Assembly: GCA_963699525.1 (NCBI GenBank)
Contig: CAVOUI010000007.1
Coordinates: 62,001-126,000, forward strand
DNA length: 64,000 nt
Direction: 5' to 3'
Source of the DNA: SG8-41 sp963699525
GTDB taxonomy: Bacteria > Pseudomonadota > Gammaproteobacteria > Burkholderiales > SG8-41
In this document: piece by piece, positions 18,533 through 27,173 of the stretch
Layout: each line of letters opens with the position of its first letter
How positions within the stretch are numbered: the first letter of the stretch is position 1
Position numbers and translations under genes: made by a program
Notes under the pieces: model-generated
Told to the model about the DNA's origin: nothing
Database searches by the model: none
Seen by the model: only the letters and a program-made list of their open reading frames with translations

Positions 18533-18544
18533 GTCAGCCTCCCT
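18513..18544 (-). terminator. intrinsic terminator / attenuator between rplT and pheS
   Basis: On the minus strand, arms AGGGAGGC and GCCTCCCT (8 bp) enclose an 11-nt loop and are followed by six T. It lies 17 nt after the rplT stop and 18 nt before the pheS start. The position equals that of the E. coli pheST attenuator, so it may tune read-through into pheST. Confidence 0.75.
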
Positions 18545-18560
18545 CCGCGCGCCGTTGGAT

Positions 18561-18920
18561 TCAGGCGCCGAGGCCGGCCTTGGCCTTTTCGACGAACTTG
18601 GAGAACGCCGGCTTGTCGAGCACCGCGATGTCGGCGAGGATCTTGCGATCAACGGCGACCGCCGCTTTCTTCAGCCCGTTCATGAACCGGCTGTAGGAGA
18701 GGCCGTGCTCGCGCGCCGCGGCATTGATGCGCGCGATCCACAAAGCGCGGAACTCGCCCTTGCGGTCGCGGCGGTCGCGGTAGGCATACTGCCCGGCCCG
18801 CATCACCGCTTCGTTGGCGATGCGGAACACGTTCTTGCGGCGGCCGCGGAAACCCTTTGCCCTCTGCAGTACCTTCTTGTGCGCTGCGCGGGCGGTAACG
18901 CCCCGTTTGACTCGTGGCAT
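18561..18920 (-). CDS. rplT: 50S ribosomal protein L20
   Basis: 119 residues, standard length. Typical N-terminus MPRVKRGVTARAAHKKVL and the conserved GLSYSRFMNGLKKA. Lies 14 nt downstream of rpmI, as in the usual infC-rpmI-rplT operon. Confidence 0.98.
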   Translation of the reverse strand: MPRVKRGVTARAAHKKVLQRAKGFRGRRKNVFRIANEAVMRAGQYAYRDRRDRKGEFRALWIARINAAAREHGLSYSRFMNGLKKAAVAVDRKILADIAVLDKPAFSKFVEKAKAGLGA

Positions 18921-18934
18921 GGCGGTCTCCTTGC

Positions 18935-19129
18935 TTAATAGGGCAACATGACGCGGACCGACGCCTTGTCCGCCTGGTGCACGCCGGTGCTTCCGCGCAG
19001 GTGCCGCTTGCGCTTGGTGTTCTTCTTGGTGAGGATGTGGCGTAGGTTCGCCTGGCCGCGCTTGATACCGCCGCCGGAGCGCTTCCGGAAGCGCTTCGCC
19101 GCAGCGCGCTTGGTCTTCAACTTGGGCAT
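18935..19129 (-). CDS. rpmI: 50S ribosomal protein L35
   Basis: 64 residues, standard length. Typical MPKLKTKRAAAKRFR start and HILTKKNTKRKRHLRG core. Middle gene of infC-rpmI-rplT. Confidence 0.98.
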   Translation of the reverse strand: MPKLKTKRAAAKRFRKRSGGGIKRGQANLRHILTKKNTKRKRHLRGSTGVHQADKASVRVMLPY

Positions 19130-19200
19130 ATCAAACCCTGTCTATTCTGCATGAGCGCCGGGTGCCTGCCAGGGCGGCAGGACTTCGGGAACCCGGACTG

Positions 19201-19836
19201 CTACTTCTTCTCGACGCCGGCCGCAGCTTCCGCCGCGGCCTTGGGAGCCGCCTCCTTGGCGGCCGCTCCCGTTTTCTTCTGCACCGCCGCCTTCACCGCG
19301 GTCTTCGAGGTGGGCTTCTTGCCCTTCTTCGGCGCCAATACCATGATCAGCTGCCGCCCTTCCATCTTCGGATACTGCTCCACGGTGCTGTAGGGCGCGA
19401 GATCGCCTTTCACCCGCTCGATCAGGCGCACGCCCAGCTCCTGGTGCGCCATCTCGCGGCCGCGGTAGCGCAGCGTCACCTTGGCCTTGTCGCCCTCTTC
19501 CAGAAAACGGGTCAGATTCCGCAGCTTGATACGGTAGTCGCCCTCATCGGTGCCAGGCCGGAACTTCACCTCCTTGACGACGATCTGCTTCTGCTTGAGC
19601 TTCGCCTCGTGCCGCTTCTTGGCCTCGCGGTACTTGAACTTCCCGTAATCCATGATGCGGCAGACGGGAGGCGCCGCCGTCGGCGCGATCTCGACCAGAT
19701 CGAGTTCGGCTTCTTCCGCGAGCTTGTTTGCCGCAGCCAAGCTCACTATGCCAACTTGCTCGCCGTTGGCCCCTATCAGCCGGACTTCCGGCGCATTGAT
19801 TTCGCCGTTGATCCGCGGTTCCTTTTCCTGTGCGAT
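19201..19836 (-). CDS. infC: translation initiation factor IF-3, ATC start codon
   Basis: IF-3, 211 residues. It has the N-terminal domain (RINGEINAPEVRLIGANG, CRIMDYGKFKY), the C-terminal domain (VVKEVKFRPGTDEGDY) and an extra Ala/Lys-rich tail. No ATG, GTG or TTG lies at the expected N-terminus. The homologous start falls on ATC at 19836, 8 nt after a GAGGGGG site. A rare AUU-type start on infC is well known in E. coli, where IF-3 discriminates against it and so represses itself; the ATC here fits that logic. A GTG at 19746 would truncate 30 conserved residues. It starts 20 nt after the thrS stop. Confidence 0.93.
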   Translation of the reverse strand: MAQEKEPRINGEINAPEVRLIGANGEQVGIVSLAAANKLAEEAELDLVEIAPTAAPPVCRIMDYGKFKYREAKKRHEAKLKQKQIVVKEVKFRPGTDEGDYRIKLRNLTRFLEEGDKAKVTLRYRGREMAHQELGVRLIERVKGDLAPYSTVEQYPKMEGRQLIMVLAPKKGKKPTSKTAVKAAVQKKTGAAAKEAAPKAAAEAAAGVEKK

Positions 19837-19856
19837 GTAACGCCCCCTCTTTCCGG

Positions 19857-21779
19857 TTAATCACCAGCCGCGCGGCCCAATCGGGCTTCCTCGGCCCGCA
19901 GCCTGGAGACGAAATCGGCCAGACTCATCTGGCCGAGATCCTCGCCCTTGCGGGTCCGCACGGCAATCTTTTCAGCCGCCACTTCCTGGTCGCCGACGAT
20001 GACCTGGTAGGGCAGCTTCTGCAGACTATGTTCCCGAATCTTATAGGAAATTTTCTCGTTCCTCAAGTCGGTCGCGGCGCGCAATCCCGCCTGCTTCAGC
20101 GCCGCCGCGACGCGCTCCGCGTAGGCTGCCTGGCGCTCGGTGATGTTCATTACGATCACCTGCACGGGGGCGAGCCACAGCGGCATCGCGCCGGCGGTGT
20201 GCTCAATTAATATTGCGATGAAGCGCTCGAAGGACCCCAGAATCGCGCGATGCAGCATGACCGGCACGTGGCGCGCGTTGTCCTCCCCCACGTACTCTGC
20301 GCCCAGCCGTTCCGGCATCGAGAAATCGAGCTGCATCGTTCCGCACTGCCAGACCCGGCCGAGGCTGTCCTTCAGCGAGAACTCGATTTTCGGCCCGTAG
20401 AACGCGCCCTCTCCCGGCTGCAGCTCGTAGGCCATCGCCTTGTGCTCGAGCGCGATCTTCAGCGCGGCTTCCGCCTTGTCCCACTGCGCGTCGGTACCCA
20501 CGCGCTTCGGCGGGCGGGTGGAGAGCTTCACCAGGATCTCCTCGAACCCGAAATCGGCGTACACGCGCTGCAGGAGGTCGATGAAGCGGATCACCTCCGG
20601 CTCGACCTGGGCCTCGGTACAGAAGATGTGCGCATCGTCCTGAGTGAAGCTGCGCACGCGCATCAGTCCGTGCAGCGCGCCGGAAGGCTCATTGCGGTGG
20701 CAGGAGCCGAATTCGGCGAGCCGCAACGGGAGATCGCGGTAGCTCTTCAGCCCCTGGTTGAAAATCTGGACGTGCCCCGGGCAGTTCATCGGCTTCACGG
20801 CGTAGTCGCGCGACTCCGACTCGGTGAAGAACATATTCTCGCGGAAATTGTCCCAGTGGCCCGAGCGCTTCCACAGCGAGACATCGAGCACCTGCGGCGC
20901 CCGCACTTCGAGATAGCCGTTCTCCTCCAGCACCCGGCGCATGTACTGCTCGATGCGCTGCCAGATCACCCAGCCCTTCGGATGCCAGAACACCATGCCG
21001 GGCGCCTCGTCCTGGGTGTGGAACAGCTCGAGGCTCCGGCCCAGACGGCGGTGGTCGCGCTTCTCGGCCTCCTCCAGCCGATGGAGATACGCTTCTTGAT
21101 CCTCCTTCTTCGCCCACGCCGTGCCGTAAATGCGCTGCAACATCTCGTTCTTTGAGTCGCCGCGCCAGTAGGCACCCGCCACCTTCAGGAGCTTGAATAC
21201 CTTCAATTTGCCGGTGGACGGCACGTGGGGTCCGCGGCACAGGTCCACAAAGCTGTCCTGGCGGTAGAGCGAGATCGCCTCACCCTCGGGGATCGCCGCG
21301 ATGATCTCGGCCTTGTAGCGCTCGCCCATGTCGCGAAAGAACTTCACCGCCGCATCGCGCGGCATCACCTGCCGCTCGACCTTGAGATCGCGCTTTGCGA
21401 TTTCCGCCATGCGCTTCTCGATGGCAGCGAGATCCTCCGGCGTGAACGGCCGCTTGAACGAGAAATCGTAATAAAAGCCGTCCTCGATCACCGGGCCGAT
21501 GGTGACTTGCGCATCGGGGAAGATTTCCTTCACCGCGTGCGCGAGCAGGTGCGCGGTGGAATGCCGGAGGATCTCGAGGCCATCGCGATCCTTGTCAGTT
21601 ACGATCGCGACCTCGGCGTCGGATTCCACGCGGTGCGAGGTGTCCACCAGCCTGCCGTTCACGCGCCCAGCCAGCGCAGCGCGCGCGAGCCCCGGGCCGA
21701 TCGCCTGGGCGATCTCGGCCACGGTCACCGGCTGGTCGAATTTCTTGACCGAACCGTCAGGGAGTCGAATGTCCGGCAT
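19857..21779 (-). CDS. thrS: threonine--tRNA ligase
   Basis: 640 residues, normal length. TGS domain at the N-terminus (MPDIRLPDGSVKKFDQPVTV), then the editing domain (DFYYDFSF region and STAHLLAHAVKEIFPDA), the class II catalytic core (MNCPGHVQIF with a zinc Cys, CHRNEPSGALHGLMRVRSF) and the C-terminal anticodon-binding domain. First gene of the thrS-infC-rpmI-rplT series. Confidence 0.98.
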   Translation of the reverse strand: MPDIRLPDGSVKKFDQPVTVAEIAQAIGPGLARAALAGRVNGRLVDTSHRVESDAEVAIVTDKDRDGLEILRHSTAHLLAHAVKEIFPDAQVTIGPVIEDGFYYDFSFKRPFTPEDLAAIEKRMAEIAKRDLKVERQVMPRDAAVKFFRDMGERYKAEIIAAIPEGEAISLYRQDSFVDLCRGPHVPSTGKLKVFKLLKVAGAYWRGDSKNEMLQRIYGTAWAKKEDQEAYLHRLEEAEKRDHRRLGRSLELFHTQDEAPGMVFWHPKGWVIWQRIEQYMRRVLEENGYLEVRAPQVLDVSLWKRSGHWDNFRENMFFTESESRDYAVKPMNCPGHVQIFNQGLKSYRDLPLRLAEFGSCHRNEPSGALHGLMRVRSFTQDDAHIFCTEAQVEPEVIRFIDLLQRVYADFGFEEILVKLSTRPPKRVGTDAQWDKAEAALKIALEHKAMAYELQPGEGAFYGPKIEFSLKDSLGRVWQCGTMQLDFSMPERLGAEYVGEDNARHVPVMLHRAILGSFERFIAILIEHTAGAMPLWLAPVQVIVMNITERQAAYAERVAAALKQAGLRAATDLRNEKISYKIREHSLQKLPYQVIVGDQEVAAEKIAVRTRKGEDLGQMSLADFVSRLRAEEARLGRAAGD

Positions 21780-21844
21780 AATTCTATGGCGTCAAAATAA
21801 TTCCGCGCGTTGAGCGGCGCATCGCGCCCGCTCCAACGCGCGGA

Positions 21845-21875
21845 GTTAAACCGGTGCGAAGCATCCGGCTTTAAC
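21845..21875 (-). terminator. hairpin just downstream of tRNA-Val
   Basis: A 13-bp imperfect stem: GTTAAA/TTTAAC, CCGG/CCGG and TGC/GCA around a 3-nt apex, with two single-base bulges. It begins 3 nt after the CCA end of tRNA-Val and lies upstream of thrS. A short T-rich stretch follows inside the outer stem. Possible tRNA terminator or processing signal. Confidence 0.45.
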
Positions 21876-21878
21876 AAC

Positions 21879-21955
21879 TGGTAGGCGCGATTGGAATCGA
21901 ACCAACGACCTCATCCATGTCAAGGATGCGCTCTAGCCATCTGAGCTACGCGCCT
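21879..21955 (-). tRNA. tRNA-Val (GAC)
   Basis: 77 nt cloverleaf. Acceptor AGGCGCG/CGCGCCT, anticodon stem CATCC/GGATG with loop TTGACAT (anticodon GAC), T-arm GTTCGATTC, encoded CCA. Confidence 0.95.
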
Positions 21956-22023
21956 GGGGAACCGGGATTCTATCGAAATCGCCCGGCAGCTTCAAATAAA
22001 TCAGCGGCTTAAGCCTTCGAGCC

Positions 22024-22842
22024 ATGAACCTACCGATGGTTGCAAGCGAGCTGCTCGACGCGCTTGATCGTGGCGGGACGGTGCCCTCCATCGTCGCGCG
22101 CAATCCGGGCTTCGGGTGGGACGAGGGTTACGCGGTCGCGGCCGAGATCCTGAAGCTGCGCCGCGCGCGCGGCGAGCGCACGATCGGCCGCAAGATCGGA
22201 TTCACCAATCGCAACATCTGGCCCGAGTACGGCGCGACCGCGCCGATCTGGGCGCACGTGTACGACCGCACCGTGGTCGCTGCGGAGCGCGGCCGTGCCA
22301 CCGTATCCCTGAAGGGGTCCGCGCGGCCGCGGCTCGAGCCGGAAATCGCTTTCAAGCTCAGGTCCCCGCTCGCCCCGGGCGTCACCGATCCGGCGCACAT
22401 CCTGGAATTGATCGAATGGGCGGCGCCGAGCTTCGAGATCGTGGACTGTCACTTTGACGACTGGAAATTCCAGTCGGCCGACTCCGCCGCCGATTTCGCC
22501 CTGCACTGGCGGCTTATCCTGGGTGCCCCGCGCCGGATCGACGCACGCGAGATTCCGGACTGGGTCGCGCACCTCCGTGATTGTCGCGTGGCCCTGAGCA
22601 GGAACGGCGAACTCCGGGACCGCGGCGTCGGCGCCAACGCGCTGGGGCACCCCGCCACGGCACTCGCCCATCTCGCCTCGGTCCTCGCGCGCCAGCCGCA
22701 GTTCGAGCCCCTTGCGGCAGGCGAAGTGGTCACGACCGGTACGCTCACCGCCGCGCTGCCCATCCGGCCGGGCGAAACCTGGTCGTCGCGTTACGAAGGG
22801 CTTCCCGGTGTGAGCGGGCTCGAGCTGTCGTTCACCGATTGA
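22024..22842 (+). CDS. 2-keto-4-pentenoate hydratase / FAH-fold family protein
   Basis: Protein of 272 residues resembling 2-oxopent-4-enoate and 2-oxohept-3-ene-1,7-dioate hydratases (MhpD/HpcG) of the fumarylacetoacetate hydrolase superfamily. Visible family segments are RKIGFTNRNIWPEYGATAPI, the metal-site region RLEPEIAFKL, FEIVDCHFDDWKFQ and LAAGEVVTTGTLTAALPIRP. No other catabolic gene is adjacent, so its pathway is open. Followed 7 nt later by tag. Confidence 0.85.
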   Translation: MNLPMVASELLDALDRGGTVPSIVARNPGFGWDEGYAVAAEILKLRRARGERTIGRKIGFTNRNIWPEYGATAPIWAHVYDRTVVAAERGRATVSLKGSARPRLEPEIAFKLRSPLAPGVTDPAHILELIEWAAPSFEIVDCHFDDWKFQSADSAADFALHWRLILGAPRRIDAREIPDWVAHLRDCRVALSRNGELRDRGVGANALGHPATALAHLASVLARQPQFEPLAAGEVVTTGTLTAALPIRPGETWSSRYEGLPGVSGLELSFTD

Positions 22843-22849
22843 GGCGACG

Positions 22850-23518
22850 ATGGGGCCGAAAGCAACAAGCCGCTGCCCGTGGTGTGAAACCAATGCGTTG
22901 CAGATCGCGTACCACGATCGGGAATGGGGCGTTCCGGTGCACGACGACCGGCGTTTGCTCGAGTTCCTTGTCCTGGAAGGCGCGCAGGCGGGCCTCTCAT
23001 GGGACACTATCCTGAAGAAGCGCGGAAACTACCGGCGCGCCTTCGCGGGATTCGACGCGAAGAGAATCGCCCGGTTCGGCGCAAAAGAAGCGCGCGCCCT
23101 CATGGCGAACCCGGGCATCGTGCGCAACCGCCTGAAGATCGCCGCAGCGATATCCAATGCGAAGGCATTCCTCGCCGTGCAGCGCGAGTTCGGCAGTTTC
23201 GACCGCTACATCTGGCAGTTTGTGGGTGGCCGGCCCCTGCGGAACCGGCGGCGCACGCTGAAGCAGGTTCCACCCTCCACCCCCGAGTCCGACGCGATGA
23301 GCAAGGACCTGAAGAAGCGCGGATTCCGTTTCGTCGGGTCGACGATCTGCTACGCGTTCATGCAAGCCGTAGGAATGGTAAACGACCACCTCGTCACTTG
23401 CTTTCGCTACCGCCAGGTTCGGCGATCCTCCGAAACTCCTCGGGATCCGGCACTGGATCGCCGATCAACGGGGTCTGCCAGTAGCGCCGATAGAGCGCAC
23501 GATAAGGCGTCACGCTGA
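22850..23518 (+). CDS. tag: DNA-3-methyladenine glycosylase I
   Basis: Removes 3-methyladenine from DNA. Typical Tag motifs: CPWCETNALQIAYHDREWG, FEFLVLEGAQAGLSW-type segment (LLEFLVLEGAQAGLSWDTIL) and the zinc-site end GMVNDHLVTCFRY. The family usually ends about there; here the frame runs 36 codons further, overlapping the 3' end of the convergent comEC by 125 bp. Either the stop was lost, by an indel or mutation, or the tail is real. 222 residues against about 190 usual. Confidence 0.92.
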   Translation: MGPKATSRCPWCETNALQIAYHDREWGVPVHDDRRLLEFLVLEGAQAGLSWDTILKKRGNYRRAFAGFDAKRIARFGAKEARALMANPGIVRNRLKIAAAISNAKAFLAVQREFGSFDRYIWQFVGGRPLRNRRRTLKQVPPSTPESDAMSKDLKKRGFRFVGSTICYAFMQAVGMVNDHLVTCFRYRQVRRSSETPRDPALDRRSTGSASSADRAHDKASR

Positions 23519-25823
23519 TGGCCCCGTTTGCGGGTATCGTGATCGTCACGGCCCCGTCGCGGTCGGTGCGGTAGATGCGGACGCCGCGCTCGGCGTAGCG
23601 TCGCGCGACCTCGCGGTGGGGATGCCCGAAACGGTTGCGGTAGCCGACCGGAAACACCACGATGCGCGGTCCGACTGCATCCAGGAAGTCGGCAGTCGAG
23701 GACGTCCGGCTGCCCTGGTGCGGCGCGAGCAGCACGTCGGCCCGCAACCGATCGCGCGTGCGTCTCAGTAGTTCCTCCTCCGACCGGCGTTCGATGTCCG
23801 CCGGGAATAGGACGCGTCCGCCGGGCGCCGCGATTGCAAGGACGCAGCTGCGGTCGTTGTCCCTGACGGCGGGATTGGTGTAGCTCTCGCGCGCCGGATG
23901 CAGCAGCTCGAAGCGCACGCCGTCCCACTCCCAGTTCTGGCCGGCCTCGCAGCGCAGTGCCGGCTCCGCTTGCACCACCAGCGGATCGAGGTCGGGCAGC
24001 GAAGTCAGGAGCCAGTCAACCGGCAGGGCCTGCAGCACCGATGCGGCGCCACCCCAGTGATCGTCGTCGTCGTGGCTCACGATGAAGCCATCGAGGCGCT
24101 TCACCCCGGCTGCGCGCAGGTAGGGGACGATAACGCGGCTGCCGCTATCCGCGCCGGGACCGAACTGGGGCCCCGCGTCGTAGAGCAGCGCATGGTGCTC
24201 GGTCCGGACGAATGCGGACACGCCCTGCCCCACGTCGAGCACTACGAGCTCGACGTCTCCTGCCCGCGGCGCGCCGGGCGCCACCGAAAAAAGCGGCACC
24301 AGCCCCACGACCCCGAGCCAGCGCGCCGGTACGCCGTGCGGCGCGAGCAGCAGGGCCAGGGCCCCGGTCCCCACGACGACGGCCCACGCCGGAGGCGCGT
24401 GCTGCTGCCACACCGCGTCGGGAGCCGCGCTCAGCCACTCGAGCAGCACCATGCACCCCTTCATCACGAGATGCGCGAACTGCAGGACCAGGTCGAACGG
24501 TACGGCAACGCCGATGAGGGTCAGCGGAGCGACGACGAGGCTCACGACCGGAATGGCCAGAGCATTGGCCAGCGGCGAAATGATCGAGACCTGCTGGAAC
24601 AGGGCGAGCAGCGGCGGAATCAGCGCAAGCGTCACCGCGAGCTGCACCCGGCTCCAGGCCGCAAGCCAGTGCCCTTGCCCAACGCGACCGGTCGCGACAT
24701 ACAGGATGACGGCGACCGCTCCGAACGAGAGCCAGAAGCCGGGGGCAAGCACCGCCCAGGGGTCGATCAGGACAACGGCGAGGAGCGCAACGCAGAGCAC
24801 GACGGAGGCCGACTCGATGACGCCGAGCCATAGGGCGACGGCGACCACGGCGAGCATGTAGACCGTGCGTTGCGCCGGCACGGCGTAGCCCGCGAGAAGG
24901 GCGTAGAGCAGCGCCGCTCCCAGGCCAGCCACCGTCGCGGCTTTCTGCGTGGGCACTGCGAGCACGAGCCTGGGAACGCGCCGCCACAGCCCGCCCACCA
25001 GCGCGAACACCAGTCCCGACACCATGGTGACGTGCAGGCCCGAGATGCTCATCAGGTGGTTGACACCGGTGCGGGTGAAGGTCTGCCATTGCTCCGGCGG
25101 GATGGCGCGCTGGTCGCCGATCGCCAGCGCGGCGATGACGCCCGCGTAGGGCGCCTCCGGCAGCGCAGCCTGGATCCGCGTCCGGGCCATCTGGCGCAGC
25201 CGTTCGATCCAGTACGCCGGCCGGTGCACCATCGGCGCGAGCCGGCCCGCTCCCGTCTTCGGCCGCACGTAGCCTGTTGCGCGCAGGTTGCGCTCGAGCA
25301 GCCACGCCTCGTAATCAAAGCCGTGGGGATTGGCGGTGCCGCGCGGGCGCTTGAGCCGCACCGTCAATTCCCAGCGCTCCCCCGCGCTGAGTGCCGGAAG
25401 CGCCGGTGGGAGGCCCTCGCGCGCCGGGCTGCCCCACCACGACAGCACGATGCGTCCCGGGACGCGTGCGCCCTGCGTGAGCACGCGCTCGACGTCGAAC
25501 TCGAAGCGCACGCTCCGCTCGTACGGCTGCGGCAGCCCAGCCACGACCCCGACGATGGCGATATCGCGCCCCTCCCATTCCGCCGGCAGCGCGTCGGCGA
25601 GCCTCTGCTGCGCGCACCACGCAGCCCAGGAAAAGCCGAGCGCGAGGCAACCCGCCTTGACTGCAACCTCGCGAGCGACGCGCTGTGTCATGCCCGTGGG
25701 ACGCACGCCCGCGGCGGCGAGCCCGAGGGCGCCCGCCGCCCACACCCAGCCGGCATCGGGCAGCGTTGCTTGCTGCTGCAGCCACCACCCGCCCGCGACG
25801 AAGCAGAGGATACCGAGCCTCAT
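23394..25823 (-). CDS. comEC: DNA internalization competence protein ComEC/Rec2
   Basis: Inner-membrane channel for DNA uptake, 809 residues. An N-terminal membrane/DUF4131 part is followed by the ComEC competence domain (GVNHLMSISGLHVTMVSGLV and many hydrophobic helices, about residues 250-510). A C-terminal metallo-beta-lactamase domain has the motif VSHDDDDHWGGAASVL and APHQGSRTSS. Intact, so natural transformation is possible, though no other com genes are in the window. It overlaps tag at its 3' end. Confidence 0.94.
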   Translation of the reverse strand: MRLGILCFVAGGWWLQQQATLPDAGWVWAAGALGLAAAGVRPTGMTQRVAREVAVKAGCLALGFSWAAWCAQQRLADALPAEWEGRDIAIVGVVAGLPQPYERSVRFEFDVERVLTQGARVPGRIVLSWWGSPAREGLPPALPALSAGERWELTVRLKRPRGTANPHGFDYEAWLLERNLRATGYVRPKTGAGRLAPMVHRPAYWIERLRQMARTRIQAALPEAPYAGVIAALAIGDQRAIPPEQWQTFTRTGVNHLMSISGLHVTMVSGLVFALVGGLWRRVPRLVLAVPTQKAATVAGLGAALLYALLAGYAVPAQRTVYMLAVVAVALWLGVIESASVVLCVALLAVVLIDPWAVLAPGFWLSFGAVAVILYVATGRVGQGHWLAAWSRVQLAVTLALIPPLLALFQQVSIISPLANALAIPVVSLVVAPLTLIGVAVPFDLVLQFAHLVMKGCMVLLEWLSAAPDAVWQQHAPPAWAVVVGTGALALLLAPHGVPARWLGVVGLVPLFSVAPGAPRAGDVELVVLDVGQGVSAFVRTEHHALLYDAGPQFGPGADSGSRVIVPYLRAAGVKRLDGFIVSHDDDDHWGGAASVLQALPVDWLLTSLPDLDPLVVQAEPALRCEAGQNWEWDGVRFELLHPARESYTNPAVRDNDRSCVLAIAAPGGRVLFPADIERRSEEELLRRTRDRLRADVLLAPHQGSRTSSTADFLDAVGPRIVVFPVGYRNRFGHPHREVARRYAERGVRIYRTDRDGAVTITIPANGAISVTPYRALYRRYWQTPLIGDPVPDPEEFRRIAEPGGSESK

Positions 25824-25907
25824 GGCGGTCTAACGCGCGAGGTGCGTCCACGTGGACGCGATCTTCCCAGTAAAATGCCCTGACGACGGGATACACTGCG
25901 ATCACGC

Positions 25908-26480
25908 ATGCCTCGCAAGTTCTTCCGCAAGTTCCTGCCCAGCCACGAATCCGTCCGCAACCACCGGTACATCGCGCGGTTCGGTCCCTGGCTCCAGCAC
26001 CACAATCTGTGGCATCTGCACCGGCGCTCCGTCGCCGGCGGCATCGCCGTCGGGCTCTTCGCGGGCCTCGTTCCCGGCAGCAACCCCGTGCAGTTCACCG
26101 TTGCGGCGCTGCTGGCCATCGCCTTCCGCGTCAACCTGCCCCTCGCGGCCGTGGTGACGCTTTACTCCAACCCGTTCACGATCGTTCCTCTCTACATCGT
26201 TGCGTTCAAGCTCGGGCAGTTCGTGCTGTTCGAGAGCGGCGGCAGCCAGTTGCCGGAGCTCGCGTTCTCGCTGGAGGGCAAGGGATTCGGTGAATGGATC
26301 CCGTCCGCGCTCCATTGGCTCGCGAGCGTCGGCAAGCCGCTGGCGGTGGGATTGCCGGTGCTCGCGCTGCTGCTCGCGCTGATCGGCTATTTCGCGACCG
26401 ACTGGGCGTGGCGGATTTACGTGCGCTGCGCGTGGCAGAGGCGACGCAACAAGCGGGCGCAGCGGAAGGGCAAGTCGTGA
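25908..26480 (+). CDS. DUF2062 domain-containing membrane protein
   Basis: Protein of 190 residues. Characteristic DUF2062 stretch LWHLHRRSVAGGIAVGLFAG, then LVPGSNPVQFTVAALLAIAF, and two or three hydrophobic helices, ending in a basic tail. Function unknown. It overlaps the next gene by 4 nt (GTGA), so the two are probably coupled. Confidence 0.88.
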   Translation: MPRKFFRKFLPSHESVRNHRYIARFGPWLQHHNLWHLHRRSVAGGIAVGLFAGLVPGSNPVQFTVAALLAIAFRVNLPLAAVVTLYSNPFTIVPLYIVAFKLGQFVLFESGGSQLPELAFSLEGKGFGEWIPSALHWLASVGKPLAVGLPVLALLLALIGYFATDWAWRIYVRCAWQRRRNKRAQRKGKS

Positions 26481-27097
26481 GAATCCCCGACTACTGGCCG
26501 CAAGCGACGCGGGATCTCGCGGAGCGCGACGCCGTGCTGCGCGGCCTGATCGAGCGCTTCCGCGGCCTTGCGCTGGCGAGCCGTGGCGACGCCTTCACGA
26601 CGCTTGCCCGCTCCATCGTCGGCCAGCAGATCTCGGTCAAGGCGGCGCAGAGCGTGTGGGACCGGCTTGCCAATCGTCTCGGGGAGGTTTCGCCCGCGTC
26701 CGTGTCGCGTGCGCGGAAGCCCGCGCTCCGCGCAAGCGGCCTGTCGGGCCAGAAAGCGGCTTACCTCAAGAATCTAGCCTCGAAGTTTCTCGACGGCACG
26801 CTTGTCCCGACGCACTGGCACGCGCGCGATGACGAGACCCTGATCGTGGAGCTGACGCAGGTGAAGGGGATCGGGCGCTGGACGGCCGAGATGTTTCTGA
26901 TGTTCCACCTCTTCCGTCCCGACGTGCTGCCGCTCGCCGACCTCGGCCTGCAGCGCGCGATACGCCTGCATTACAACCGCGGTCGGGCCCTGTCCGACGC
27001 GCGCATGCGCAGGATCGGCGCGACCTGGGCTCCGTGGCGCTCCGTCGCGACGTGGTACCTGTGGCGGTCGCTCGATCCGATACCTGTGGAGTATTAA
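26477..27097 (+). CDS. DNA-3-methyladenine glycosylase II-like (HhH-GPD)
   Basis: AlkA/MAG-family base excision glycosylase, 206 residues (no N-terminal extension). The HhH-GPD motif reads LTQVKGIGRWTAEMFLMF, with the catalytic Asp in PLADLGLQRAI. SIVGQQISVKAAQSVWDRL is also typical. GTG 26477 overlaps the upstream stop and has GGAAGGG before it. With tag 3 kb upstream, both classes of alkylbase glycosylase are encoded close together. Confidence 0.92.
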   Translation: MRIPDYWPQATRDLAERDAVLRGLIERFRGLALASRGDAFTTLARSIVGQQISVKAAQSVWDRLANRLGEVSPASVSRARKPALRASGLSGQKAAYLKNLASKFLDGTLVPTHWHARDDETLIVELTQVKGIGRWTAEMFLMFHLFRPDVLPLADLGLQRAIRLHYNRGRALSDARMRRIGATWAPWRSVATWYLWRSLDPIPVEY

Positions 27098-27099
27098 CG

Positions 27100-27173
27100 A
27101 AAAAGGTGTCAGGAACCTTTTCCAGGTGCTCCAAGTGCCCCTATGGATAAGTAAAGGTTCCTGACACCTTTTT
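27100..27173. repeat. perfect 21-bp inverted repeat (REP-like hairpin)
   Basis: The arms at 27100-27120 and 27153-27173 are perfect reverse complements (21 bp, core GGTGTCAGGAACC) separated by 32 nt. It begins 3 nt after the AlkA-like stop. The sequence is unlike its high-GC surroundings. It resembles short palindromic elements that are moved by REP-associated tyrosine transposases, but none is in this window. Confidence 0.8.
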
